A stretch of DNA of 64,000 nt from Deroplatys truncata (lineage: Eukaryota; Arthropoda; Insecta; Mantodea; Mantidae). The notes below the pieces were generated by a model. The model had not been told where the DNA came from, did no database searches, and saw only the letters and a list, made by a program, of their open reading frames with translations. The stretch covers positions 19,931,001 to 19,995,000 of the forward strand of contig CM060979.1 of the NCBI GenBank assembly GCA_030765065.1, given 5' to 3'. A program made the position numbers and the translations under genes. This document shows, piece after piece, positions 10,801 to 22,800 of the stretch (the first letter of the stretch is position 1; the number at the start of each line of letters is the position of its first letter).

Positions 10801-13800
10801 GATGATATTCTTGCTGATCATTGAACAAAATTTTGCGAAGTGGTAGAAACCATAAGTTTGTCGACGGGAATAACAATTCGTATTTTGTATGATAAGATGG
10901 AGATGAAAAAGTTGTCAGCCTGATGGATGCCATAGTTGCTCTCAGTGGACAAGTGGGTACGGCTTTCAATTTCGAAGCTCTGTTTGGAGCAATTTAAATT
11001 AAATCTGAAGGACTTTTTGCATCAAGTTGTCCTGTTGATGAGACCTGAATTCATCATACTCCGGAAACCAAGCAACAATCAAAACCATGGGTTGCTTCTG
11101 GCGAATCTGCTCCAAAGAAGGCAAAGATGGTCTCATCAGCCCTTAAAAGTGATGGTTTTTCTGGTTGCAAAGGGTGTCATATTCGCTGATTTCTTAGGAA
11201 AAGAAAAAACCATCACTAGACAATACTACAGTGAGTTACTGGACCAATTCGACAACTAGTTGCAGACATGGCCCTATTTGGTGGAGAAGAAAGTGCTGTT
11301 TCACCATGACAAAGCACTAGCACATTCATCTGGAGTTATTGCTGCCAAACTGCACAAATTGCATTACGAATTCCTGCCGCACCCCCCATATTTGCTCAAC
11401 TTGGCTCCCTACGATTTTTTCTTGTTCCCAAACATGAATAAATGGCTCACAGGAACAAAATTTAGATCAAACAAGGTCATCATTGAGACAGAAGTGTATA
11501 TTGCAAAGCTTGACAATTCCTATTTTTTGGAGGGATTAAAAAAATGGCAGGAATGTTGGGAGAAGTGTATATCCATTAAAGGGGACTATGTTAGAAGTAA
11601 ATAAGTTGTGTTTGAAAAAAGTGGCATCTTCATTGCTAACATGGGTATTTATTGAACCGCCCTCATATTCCATAATAAATGCAGTTTTATGAGCTCAGCA
11701 CTGGATATATACTAGCCTTTCTGATACCAAAACTCTTGACAGCATTTATTAACATGCTGAATCAGATGTTACTGACACAACATTATCATACTGAATGCCA
11801 AGCTTCTGTAGTACAATGAAAATAGCTTGTGAACATTCAGCAGCACAAGCATTTACAAAAACCTTCAATCCTCCCATAAGCAATTTCTGAACAGTGCTAT
11901 TTCCATAGGCCAGGAGTTAATTAGGAACAACAAACATGCATTGTCCCTTTCTGTCGGTCATTTCATCACAAGGAATTGCACCTCTTTCATCCACAGCTTC
12001 TTACACTCTTTCCTCCTCTCATAATTTGAGGTACCTTCCCTCAGTCTGCCAGTTGTAGGTAAATTTCCAGCACCTTAAAAATATGGGATATAGTATTTAC
12101 ATTGCGAGTGTTTGCGTGCATGCATGTGTGAGCAAGAGAGAGAGAAATAATGCTTTACATAATATGTATGACTGAAAGCTGAATAAATAAAATAATCATG
12201 TGGCTGGTTTCTAGTTTGCGTCGTATCATGTTTACTCACACTAATGTTTCGACCTCTTATTGAGGTCGTCTTCAGGTTGCACTGCATGCTACAGATTCTC
12301 ACATTTTATACTAGAGGACCCAAGAAATCCCACCCACCCATTTCCCCTACCCAATCCCTTGAATTCAATTAATGTTTATCAAGATAAGTAACATTTGGTA
12401 CAAATATTTATTGTTATATTATATATTTTGAGGCAGTATTTTAATGCCTGAATAAATTTAATTTTTATTATTTATTATAACTAAATTCAATTACAGCCCA
12501 CCTTGAAAAACAATATGTATATAATACGTATATATTGTAATGAAAAGAAGCTAGAAACAGTGATGTGTATTGAATTTATTTAAAGGTGAGTCGGAATTGT
12601 TACACTAACATCACTTAAGTTTACTCACTTAACATGTTTCGGGAAACAGTTGTTCCCATCCTCAGAAGGTTAATTCAACTGGCCCGTGTTGTTGGTGTTT
12701 CCGTTTTTTGGACTGGATCCTGTGGTGGCATCTTGTGGTGGAGAAATGTACTTCCAGAGAGGATTTGGTGGTGGCAAATCCTCTCTGGAAGTACATTTCT
12801 CCACCACAAGCTGCCACCACAGGATCCAGTCCAAAAAACGGAAACACCAACAACACGGGCCAGTTGAATTAACCTTCTGAGGATGGGAACAACTGTTTCC
12901 CGAAACATGTTAAGTGAGTAAACTTAAGTGATGTTAGTGTAACAATTCCGACTCACCTTTAAATAAATGTATATAATACTTATTTTATTGTAAAACATAT
13001 TTTATTAATGTTATGTAGATGTTTATATACTGTAATAGTGCAAAAAATGTGAGAATGATATGTTTTAGGTTGTTAACAATAAGGTAATAATGTAATTTTG
13101 TGACAGTAATGTGTTTAGAGTTTTGAAAAGTACTGGTCATGAAAAGATCGGTAGTGACGTAGTTTCGCTTACAGTTTTGAATTAGCTAATCAACAGTAAA
13201 GAAAAGTTTTAGTTTGAATGCTTAAATTCTATTGGGCTAGATTTAGCCAATAAGAGACTAGCAATACCGAAGCTTAAAGCTTTTACTGTTGGAATTAGGC
13301 AGTCGCTGACCAGGTTTCATAGCGTGCAGATGTAAAAGTCACGAGCAAGATTTTATAGTAAATACATTAAAAATGTGTAAATTTTCTCACAGTTTCTTTT
13401 ATAAAGTGCAGTGTTTTATATGTGCAAGTATAAAGAAATAAAAAGAAGTGAAATTTAAAAGTAATTCTGTGATGTCTTTAATTTTTGTCATACCACAGCC
13501 TGAACAACACCTTATGTCTCTATAGTTAGACTGAAGCAACCGAGGAAGATTTAAATAATATTACATAAGCTTAATTAATTGAAACCTACGCACAAAGCAA
13601 CAAAATTAAATATAAAATCTGCAAATTCTGCGTAAAAATTAATTACGCAACATTGTGTAACATTACGTAACACAAGCATCATCTACCAACTTCAAAGTGT
13701 ATCTCCATTACATGAGCAGTTTAAATTAAACTAAAACATTATCTCCAAGCATGGGACATCTCTACAAGTTTGAAGAACATAACTTCAATTTGTATTTACT

Positions 13801-16800
13801 TCACTGTCAATAGCTTCATTTTGTATTTAATCATTAGGCTGTTTGCGTAGGAAAGAATAACAACAATCTGCCAAGAAAGTCTTTACTCATGCATATTTTG
13901 CTGCAGCTTTGCCTTTCCACTGATGTTATCATTAGCATTCATTTGTGGAGCTGGTATACGGTTAAACTTACATGAACCTCGGAAGACTTTGTGGGCACAA
14001 AGCTGTTAACCATGCAGAATTAAACTCTTTCAGTTTGTTGCTGACTTGAACAAACCCTGATGCATGTTTGAAGCAATTCTAGATAGTGAAACCTAATTTT
14101 AATGGTGTCAGGGGGCAAAAGTAACATCCAAAAAGCTTCAATTTTCCCTCACTTAGAAAAAATTAGAACCTCTGAGGTTTGTGTTGGATTGGGTTTAGGA
14201 AGTAGATTTTCCATCCCTGTGGAAAGATTTTTGTAGCATCATGAGCCATAGAAAGAAACATTTTGCATTAGTATAACGTAACTGTGAAGCATGTTTTAGG
14301 CACTGAATGAACTTGCTGTATTATTAATCAGACAAATTGGCCTTGCAACTTGAGCTTTTTTCTAAATGAAAGAATGCCACATTGCACATACCCCAGGTTG
14401 AAAGCCTTGGTTCTCACAATGAGGGATATTATATCACTTTTATGTATAATTTCTGTAAGGAGGAAGAACTGAAAGTTGAGAGAACGGTTAAATTGTTAAA
14501 TCTCTAATCACAAATTTAAGCTGCACAGCTTCAGAGAATGAAACCTTTTCACTGTCACTATTCTGGAGTTTGCTTTTTCCTTATTTGCTGTATTTTAAAT
14601 AATCCGAATTGTATGTTGTAGGACTTGCAAGCTCAGGATCGAGCTCACAGAATTGGGCAGCAAAATGAAGTGCGTGTTCTCCGTCTGATGACAGTGAATT
14701 CTGTAGAAGAGCGCATTTTGGCAGCAGCTAGGTATAAATTGAATATGGATGAGAAAGTTATACAGGCTGGCATGTTCGATCAGAAATCCACAGGTTCAGA
14801 AAGACAGCAGTTTTTGCAGAGTATCCTGCATCAAGATGAAGCAGAAGAGGAGGTGAGGCATATTGTGCTGTTACATTATTCTTTAAAAATACTTTTGTAA
14901 GTGCAAAGAAACATGAAAGCATACACATAAGCAGAATAAACTATTATCTAGACTTCATTAAAGAAAAAGACAATAATGCCTCATTTGTGGCCCTCTCGGT
15001 CCCCTGACATAAATTCTTGCGACTTTTATCTGTGGAGTAAATTAAAGCATAAGGTATACAAGACAAACTACACACCCTGGAGGAATTAAAACAAAATATT
15101 TGCCAGGAAATTGCCAGTATTTCTCAACATGAACTATGGCGAGTGATGGATAGTTTCATAAAGAGGTGCCAAAAATGAATGGACAGCAATGTTGGCCAGC
15201 TTCAGCACCTCCTTTCATAATGTTGCTAAGTAAAGCCTTTAAAAATAGTTAATTGTTTACAGTTGTATCAGTGCCACTCTATGATAGCTGCAGACAACAA
15301 TGGGTACTGCCACTGTGAACCAGAAAAACACTGCACAGCCAGTTCATAGTTCATTGGTTCTCCCTGTATTTCACATATTGAAACCTTATTGCTTAATTTT
15401 AAATAATTCCTAGGTACAAATGTATCATGAGTAACATAACAAGGATAGAAGAATTACTTTTTATATGTGTAGTGTAATATAAATGAATATTAAGTGCATT
15501 TGTCAGTGGTAGAAAAAGTCATTGAATGTGTCACCAGATTTTTTCATTTATGTCTGGTCTGCCCTTTCACTTAAATGTTTTGATGATAAAATGAAATGCG
15601 AATGTTAGACTGGCATATACACAGTTTATACTGAATATTTTTTTTAAAACTTCAGGAAGAAAATGAAGTTCCAGAGGATGATACAGTAAATCGTATGATA
15701 GCCCGCAATGAAGGTGAATTGGAATTATTTTCTCGAATGGACTTGGAACGTCGGCGTGAAGAAGCCAAACTTGGACCCAATCGCAAGTCACGATTGATTG
15801 AAGAAGGTGAATTACCAGAGTGGCTTGTAAAAGATGATGAAGAGGTAAAGATTTTGTTATAAAAATAACATTCAGCTTCAAATTTTTTTTTAGTATTCAC
15901 GTGTTTCTTAATTCTTTGGTGCTCTGTTCTCATATTTTACAATGTTCAGGTTGAAAGATGGACTTTCGAGGAGGAAGAAGAAAGTTATCTAGGCCGTGGT
16001 TCAAGACAAAGAAAAGAAGTGGACTACAGTGATAGCCTCACTGAAAAAGAATGGCTCAAGGTGTGTTAAGAAGCTTTTAAGTGGTAATATAACTGTAAGT
16101 TGTGCTTTTCATGTTTTGTCTGCTATTGATGGTCCTTTTTTGGAAAGCATGAAGTCCTTGAAGCATTTGGACTAATAACTTGAAGGTGGATCACTTGAAT
16201 CTTAGAAACATGAGATTTAAGCAAGAAACACATAGGCTTACATGCCAGTTATTGCAGTTTGGCCATAAAATTTATGGGAGCAGAGGCCTTTTTATGACTT
16301 TCAGTAATGGAGGCATTTTTACAACTTTGTGGGCAGATTTCAAGTGTTGCAGATTTTTCCCAGAGGCATAAAGCATTAAATTCTATTGCATTATATTGTA
16401 ATTTTCTTATGATAGCAATGTAAGACTTTTCGCTAACTTAAGATTACAGCCGAAATATACCACCTAATTGGTATACACTACTATGATAGACCAGAGCTTA
16501 CCTATGTGTTTATCCTTCATCATGATCATGGTACCTCTTCACTGAGCTGCAACAAAATGGACTTCATTCTGTGGGATTTAAAATTCTATTACACCATTAC
16601 TGACTAGTGATAACTAGTGGTAACCGATGAGTGGTAAAGAGCACAAACCTTTAGTAATGAATGACATGAATTATAAAGTCAACTACCTCACATAAGTTAT
16701 TTATCTTATTCACGATCTGTGGCGCCTGGATATATGTTTCACATAGTTTGTAACAGGTTTTGTTTACAGTTCATGGTATGAAGTACAGACAGATGTTTGA

Positions 16801-19800
16801 AGTACATACATCTCCTTGAATGTATCCAATAATACAGTCCTTTGTTCTGGAATATGTTGCCAAACTCATAAACTTTTGCTAAGTACAAAATCAACGGCAA
16901 GTATAAAACAAATGGCATTTGATGTTATACGTTAGGAAAAAGGAATAGTGCAGCAGCTGTGCTAAAATAATGAGGATATGTTATTTTTATGTGGTGCCTT
17001 TGTAATCTTTTAATTTAGCTTCTGATAAAGTTCCTTAAAGATTGCCATAGTAGTTGAAATATTTTCATTACTACATCCTGACAGAAAAAAAGGGGAAAAA
17101 GTTCAAGGGAATAGTTCAATGAAGAAAAGCTTTCATTTTGAATGTTACTTTATTTAGTCACTTACGCATGCCTAAGTGCTTCATTCTTTAATGGAAACTT
17201 ATTAATTGTACATTTGCAAAATGGCTCCTGATTGCAGAGTAGAACACAGTTTTGTCGTTTCTAATAGTGGTGTTGTTAACCTTGAAGTTTCATTTCCAAT
17301 TATAAGATCACTACAGGCTTGCATTTCCGTGCAGGCAATTGAAATTTGGTTTATAGCTCCAACATTATCTTTGCTGGAAGCAGGGGAGATACATCTCCTT
17401 GAATGTATCCAATAACACAGTCCTTTGTTCTGGAATATGTTCCCAAAATCATAAACTTTTGCTAAGTACAAAATCAAAGAAATGGCATGTGATGTTATAT
17501 GTTAGGAAAAAGGAATGGTGCCGCAGCTGTGCTAAAAGAATGAGGAGGATATGTTATTTTTATGTGGTGCCTTTGTAATCTTTTAATTTAGCTTCTGAAA
17601 AAGTTAAGTTAAGTTGTGGGATATAAGTTTTTTTATTATAGTTCATGGTACGAAGCGTAAAGTATGGACTGGAAATTTGTGTATAGCCTAGGAAGTGGTC
17701 TTCTTTGCTACCATTTAATACATATTTGTGGTACAAGGAAGAACTGTGAGACAGAAAGCAGTAGTATTACCAGATCTTCAAAGAATCTTATAAAATGAAA
17801 TTCCCATTTATTTTACATGGAATTTTTGTACACTGCACTGAACATTTTACGCATTTTAAATATGTCATTGCAAAATTATTATGCTTTGCTTGACAAAAGA
17901 GAGTTTTATGGGTTTTAGTTTCTAGGAAGTTGCCAAGTATGATGTTAGATGTTAACAGTTTGACAAAACCAGACCAAAGTTACCCATTATTTGCCCTTTC
18001 TGTTAAGCAAATACTCGAGGGAAATCTTACCCACAAAAAGTCTCTGCTGATCAGGTATTTGAGCAGTGGACAGACATTTTACCACAATTGTCTCAAAGGG
18101 GAAGTATCATTAACTGAATAAAAATCCCAAAAATTTCAGTGATGAAAATCCTGATTAAATACTGGATGTAATTGATAATTCATACTCATCTATATATTCA
18201 TTCCAAAGTAAATGAACAAGCTATCCATATAATTTTCATTGCCACTAGCATGTATGTGTGTTAAAGATTTAGAACTAATATTCTGAAGTAATTGTGGTAT
18301 ACTTCCAAGCCTCTAGTTTTGGTCCATCTATTGTTAAGGTGTAGGCCTGCATAACTATAGTTTTCATTTTGTAATAAATTACTCTTAAATCATTTGTGAA
18401 TATGATGCCTGCAGGCAATTGATGAAGCTGGAGAAGATTTTGAAGAGGAAGAAGAGGAGGAGGAAAAGAAGTTAAGAAAGAAGACACGCAAGCGAAGGAA
18501 AAAGGGTGAAGAAGATGATGAGGAAGAAGGAACGCAATGCAAGAAACGCAGAAGTGCAGCAGCTACGGCAGCGACAGCAGCAGCAGCAGCTGCTGCGGCT
18601 GCAGCTTCCAGTATTGACCCAAGACTAAAGCGGCAAATGAAGAAACTCATGAGTATTGTTATTAAATACACAGACAGGTATGTAGATGCATAAGAATTGT
18701 TTGTAATCTCTCTTGATTTTCCTTTATAAACAAGATTTCATGCATTAGTCATGCTAGAAATACAAAGACAAAAATGTAGTTGTATGCGGATATAGACACT
18801 AAAAATGGAAATGTAGCATTGTGAAATAATACATACAAGGTGTGATCAAAAAGTTTCCGGAATGACGTTATAAATACTACACAACAGTTTGTTTTGTCTA
18901 ATCTGCACTGTCGCCCTTGAAGTAGCCTCCTTGGGAGTTGATATACTTGTCCCAGCGCTTCTGCCACTGCTGGAAGCACCTCTGGAAGTCCTCTTCTTTC
19001 AACATGTTCAGAACCTTCTGCAGTTCACGCTGGATGACATCAATGTCCTCAAAACGGTGTCCTCGGAGCCGCATTTTAAGTCGTGGGAAAAGAAAAAGGT
19101 CCGCTGGTGCCAAATCTGGAGAATAGGCAGGATGGGGAACAGTATTCATCCTATTTTTATCCAAAAATTGGCGAACAGAAAGGACTTTGTGCGCGGGCAC
19201 ATTGTCATGATGCAGGAACCAGTCACCACTCCATTTCTCCGGCCGTTTGCGTCGCACATTCTCCTCTAATCTTTGCAGCACTTGTTTGTAGAACACTTGA
19301 TTCACTGTTTGATCCTGTGTCACAAATTCCTTATGTGCAATGTCTTTAATGTCAAAAAACACAATCATCGTTGACTTCACTTTGGATCGAACTTGTCTGG
19401 CCGTTTTCGGGCGTGGAGATGAAGGACTCTTCCATTGTGAAGATTGTTGCTTCGTTTCTGGATCGTACCCATAAATCCATGTTTCATCACTAGTAATAAT
19501 CTTCCCCATAAACTGTGTGTCATTTTGTAGCTGTTATTTAAGATCTGTGCAGGCAATCACACGGCTTTCCTTTTGGTCATTTGAAAGCAGGCGGGGCACG
19601 AACTTGGCGGCAATTCTTCTCATGTCCAAATTGTCTTTCAAAATGCTTTGAACACTTCCAAAGGAGAGTCCTAATGAGTCAGAAAGTTCTCTTATTGTAA
19701 TGTGCCTATCATTTAAGACCATTTCCCTCACCTGATTGATATTTTCATCAGTTTTGCTGGGTCGCCCCGAACGATCTGCATCTTTAGCTGATGTCACACT

Positions 19801-22800
19801 ACTTTTAAATTTTGAAAACCACTCAAATGCTTGAGTTTTGCCCATAACTACCTCCCCCACAAAAAGCTGTTCTTAACATTTCATAGGCTTCTGTTGCAGT
19901 TTTACCAAGTTTAAAGCAAAATTTGATGTTCGTTCTTTGTTCTTCGTAATCTGACATTTTTGCTATGCGGAAAAATCGTAGCACATGCAAAACACATGTT
20001 CACTTCAGAGCGTCTACCTCGTCACTGCATGGTCACAGGAAGTCACGTGACCTCTCATTTTTATCGGGAAGGAATACTGCATGTACAGTCTGGGTAAGAA
20101 TTAAAGAAATCTCAGCGTCAGCATTGTTGTGCAGCCATTCTGGAAACTTTTTAATCACACCTCGTATATTAAGCAGTGAAACATGAGCTTCACAGCTCAA
20201 ACCAACAGATGACTGTATAAGTTTAAAAGCTTCCAGTTGCCTCCATTTTTTGTACTTCGTAACCACATTTAATGTCCACATAGTGACAAAATTTAGTGTA
20301 TTAGCCATATAGCAAATAATACTTAATTTATTCAACATGTGGCTGAGGTGATATTATTTTTAAAGTTGAAAGATTTTCATGACTAGCTATGCTTGTGTTG
20401 AAAATTCCACAAGTATAACAAAAATCCCACATTCCACAAGTTGCATACATGATTTTATTTACAAACCACAATAAAAATTCACAGTAAACATTTTTGTAAA
20501 ATCAAAACCAAAATATATAGTGAGATTTAAGTTTAGGGCCCATATTCAGCATAAAGAATTGAATAGCATGCTTAGGGAGCGTGTACCCACTTCGGAATAA
20601 ACGTTTACTACAAAAGTCTTTACTATGAAGTAGGTTACAGCAATTTACTCCCAAAGTAATGTTGGAGAGCACAGTTACAATTTACTTACTCTTTTAGTTA
20701 AGACTACAGAAGTAAGAGCTCATTACTCCCAGAGTATCACTTTGTTTGCATGATTTACTTGAAGGGATCATGGATAGGAAAGGGGGAGAAAACGTCAGCA
20801 AAAGAGATAAATGTTTGTTGGTAGAGACAAAGAAAATCAAATTAAACAATATAGAATGCAAAAAGCATGATGTAAAAATGCTGGAAGAAACATGCCTGGA
20901 AATTTGCAACGGATAAGTTTAATGCTTCTAGCGACGGGAAACGTACTGAAGAGCAGGTTAAAATTCTTTGGAAACAATGTTCGTAATGTTCATATTTGCA
21001 TTGCAGATCACTTACGTGTTGATGGAAAAATACCCTTTCCAATTTTGAAAAAGTTCACTATATTCATGGTATGGGCTCAAAATAGCAACGTGCATTCAGT
21101 CAATTGAACCCTCAATGTGTGAGAAACCTGCAAAAGTGAAGAAAAATGTCCTTTTATTTTCCCAACACCCATGTACACCCTTGCTCTTAACCTCAAAAGC
21201 ACTCTTAACAATGCAAGGAAAGATACAACTAGCAGGCATACGGTGAACGTTTATAAGATCAGTAAAATGTATAAATGAAGCTATTGACAGCAATAAACAT
21301 CATTTGGAAACCAGAGTAAAAGAACATTTCAGGAATATTAAATACAAACAAACTAATAAATCACCTGTAGCAGAGCATTTTTGGTAATGTAATCATGAAA
21401 TAAATCCTGAAGTTAAATTATTAAAACATTTAAATGGACACACAGATTTAATGCTGTGGGAGAAAATATTTATTTAAAAGAAATAAGATTGCATAATGAA
21501 ATTTGAAATTCTGTTAACAAATTTGTTTTACTTCCAGTAGATGGCATTACCTAGCTAACAATCTGTCAGCTAGCGGCAGTAACTGTAACAACGTAAATAA
21601 ACGAGTCAAAAAATGAAGCTGATGATTAAATCAATAGAGTTTGAAACATGTCCTGCAATTCAGTTAATGTTTATCAAGATAAGTGAAGATTTGTCATAAA
21701 CAGTTACTGTTTATATTAAATGTTTATAAGATCGTTTGTAAGTATCTGAATATTCCAGTATGAAACACTTGAATTATGCATTACAATTGCAGTGTGGGTG
21801 ATACAGCTGAATTCATGTCATGGGTTTTGTTGTAAACGCTCTCCAAGCAGATTCAAAAGAAATGTAAAAGATTCTTTATTAATACTGAAGTCCGCCTTGA
21901 ACACTCACTCACTCACTCTGTATAAGTATCATATGGATTGTGTATTCCCATTGTTTTCTTCGCCGAGATCATCAATGTAATCTAAATAATCCATGAACAC
22001 GTCAAAACATCTTCCTCCAAATATGATCTGGTATATTTGTTCAATCAACAGTTTAGTTACTCCATCCAGATCGCAAGAGTGAATTCTAACCTATATTTGT
22101 GCTCTATTTAATCCTAGAGTAACATCTACATGATGGTGATCTCTGACATTTACTTCTACAGTAATGTACTCTCTGAGTATCTGAAAAGAGTAAAATACTT
22201 CAGGAGTAGTTTACTCTCACACGGAATTGCAGAGTGTTACTCAAATAGTAGTTAGCTATGAAAGTAAAGGTTACTCTAGGTTGGTCCATGCCTTCCTCAG
22301 TGTGTCTTAAACACGAAATTCAAGTTTAAGATGCTGAATTTGAAAAATATGCACTTGAAACTGTATGGATATGCTGTGTTTTTATTATGGTTGTAAATAA
22401 AAGTCTTTAAAGTTTGCAGAATTTCCACTTAATGTTGTTAGTACAAGGTACAAGTACATTGTTCCAATCAGCAGTGTAAAATGCTGTCAGTACCATGCAA
22501 ATACAAACCAAAAAGAAAAAATGAGGAATGTGCATGTGCAAATTTAATTAATGCAAATAAAGACACCGTTGAGCCAGGCATTTCTTATCAAGTTACACAG
22601 AAACAAATAAGGTACTAATTAAGAGCAAAACTGAGTCAATTGATGACAGTTGGCTCCAGTAAAAAAATACGCTATAAAAAAAGATCACAACATAAATCAG
22701 GAACGAAAACTATTAAAATACACAACAGGAAAGCAAGAATTGTCAACATGGGAACAGATTTTAAGACCAGAGTCTTCAGTTTCGATATTCCCCAGAGTGA

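Larger units (their letters stand above)
9258..11665 (+). mobile_element. mariner element 2, itself interrupted
   Basis: The left end caagcgcagttcgataagta at 9258 and the right end (complement, near 11640-11665: gaaccgccctca) are inverted repeats. TA lies outside both (9256-9257 and 11666-11667). Removing the inserted element 9292-10459 leaves about 1.24 kb, the normal mariner size. It is inserted in the hAT remnant 8330-12070. Confidence 0.82.
8330..12070 (-). pseudogene. hAT transposase remnant split by a mariner
   Basis: Read on the minus strand, 12070-11690 gives [15 protein letters not shown] and then [17 protein letters not shown], followed by [11 protein letters not shown], the middle part of a hAT transposase. 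After the mariner (11665-9258) the reading resumes at 9125-8950 with [13 protein letters not shown] and [18 protein letters not shown]. It ends near 8620-8350 with [18 protein letters not shown] and [13 protein letters not shown], the hATC dimerisation motif. The order of parts is correct for one element. Many stops and frameshifts show it is dead. Its inverted ends were not identified. Confidence 0.72.
12514..12979. mobile_element. 440-bp foldback hammerhead unit, 13-bp target duplication
   Basis: The direct repeat atgtatataatac at 12514-12526 and 12967-12979 flanks the insertion. About 190-bp arms (near 12577-12767 and 12776-12966) are almost perfect inverted repeats, separated by a short GGTGGTGGC-like loop. 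Each arm holds a hammerhead-like core, and the left side has the gaagctagaaacagtgatg box. It is the same family as 155-436 but keeps more inner sequence. Confidence 0.78.
20575..22296. mobile_element. Harbinger-like element, copy 1 (degraded)
   Basis: The left end gggagcgtgtacccac and the right end (complement) ggaaggcatggaccaacct match the ends of the better copy at 39259-40731. A tta precedes the left end; tca follows the right, so a 3-bp target duplication has decayed. Internal parts near 20700-21200 and 21830-22250 are shared with copy 2. A Penelope-like remnant (21289-21680) lies inside it. Confidence 0.65.

Noticed and set aside
12634..12908. Four overlapping ORFs of 64-77 codons on both strands
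   Set aside because: They arise because the sequence is a near-perfect palindrome, so each frame is mirrored. There is no domain and no codon-level support.
18390..18671. Minus-strand Ala/Ser-rich ORF opposite the brm poly-Ala exon
   Set aside because: It is a low-complexity antisense shadow of the GCN repeat and acidic codons.
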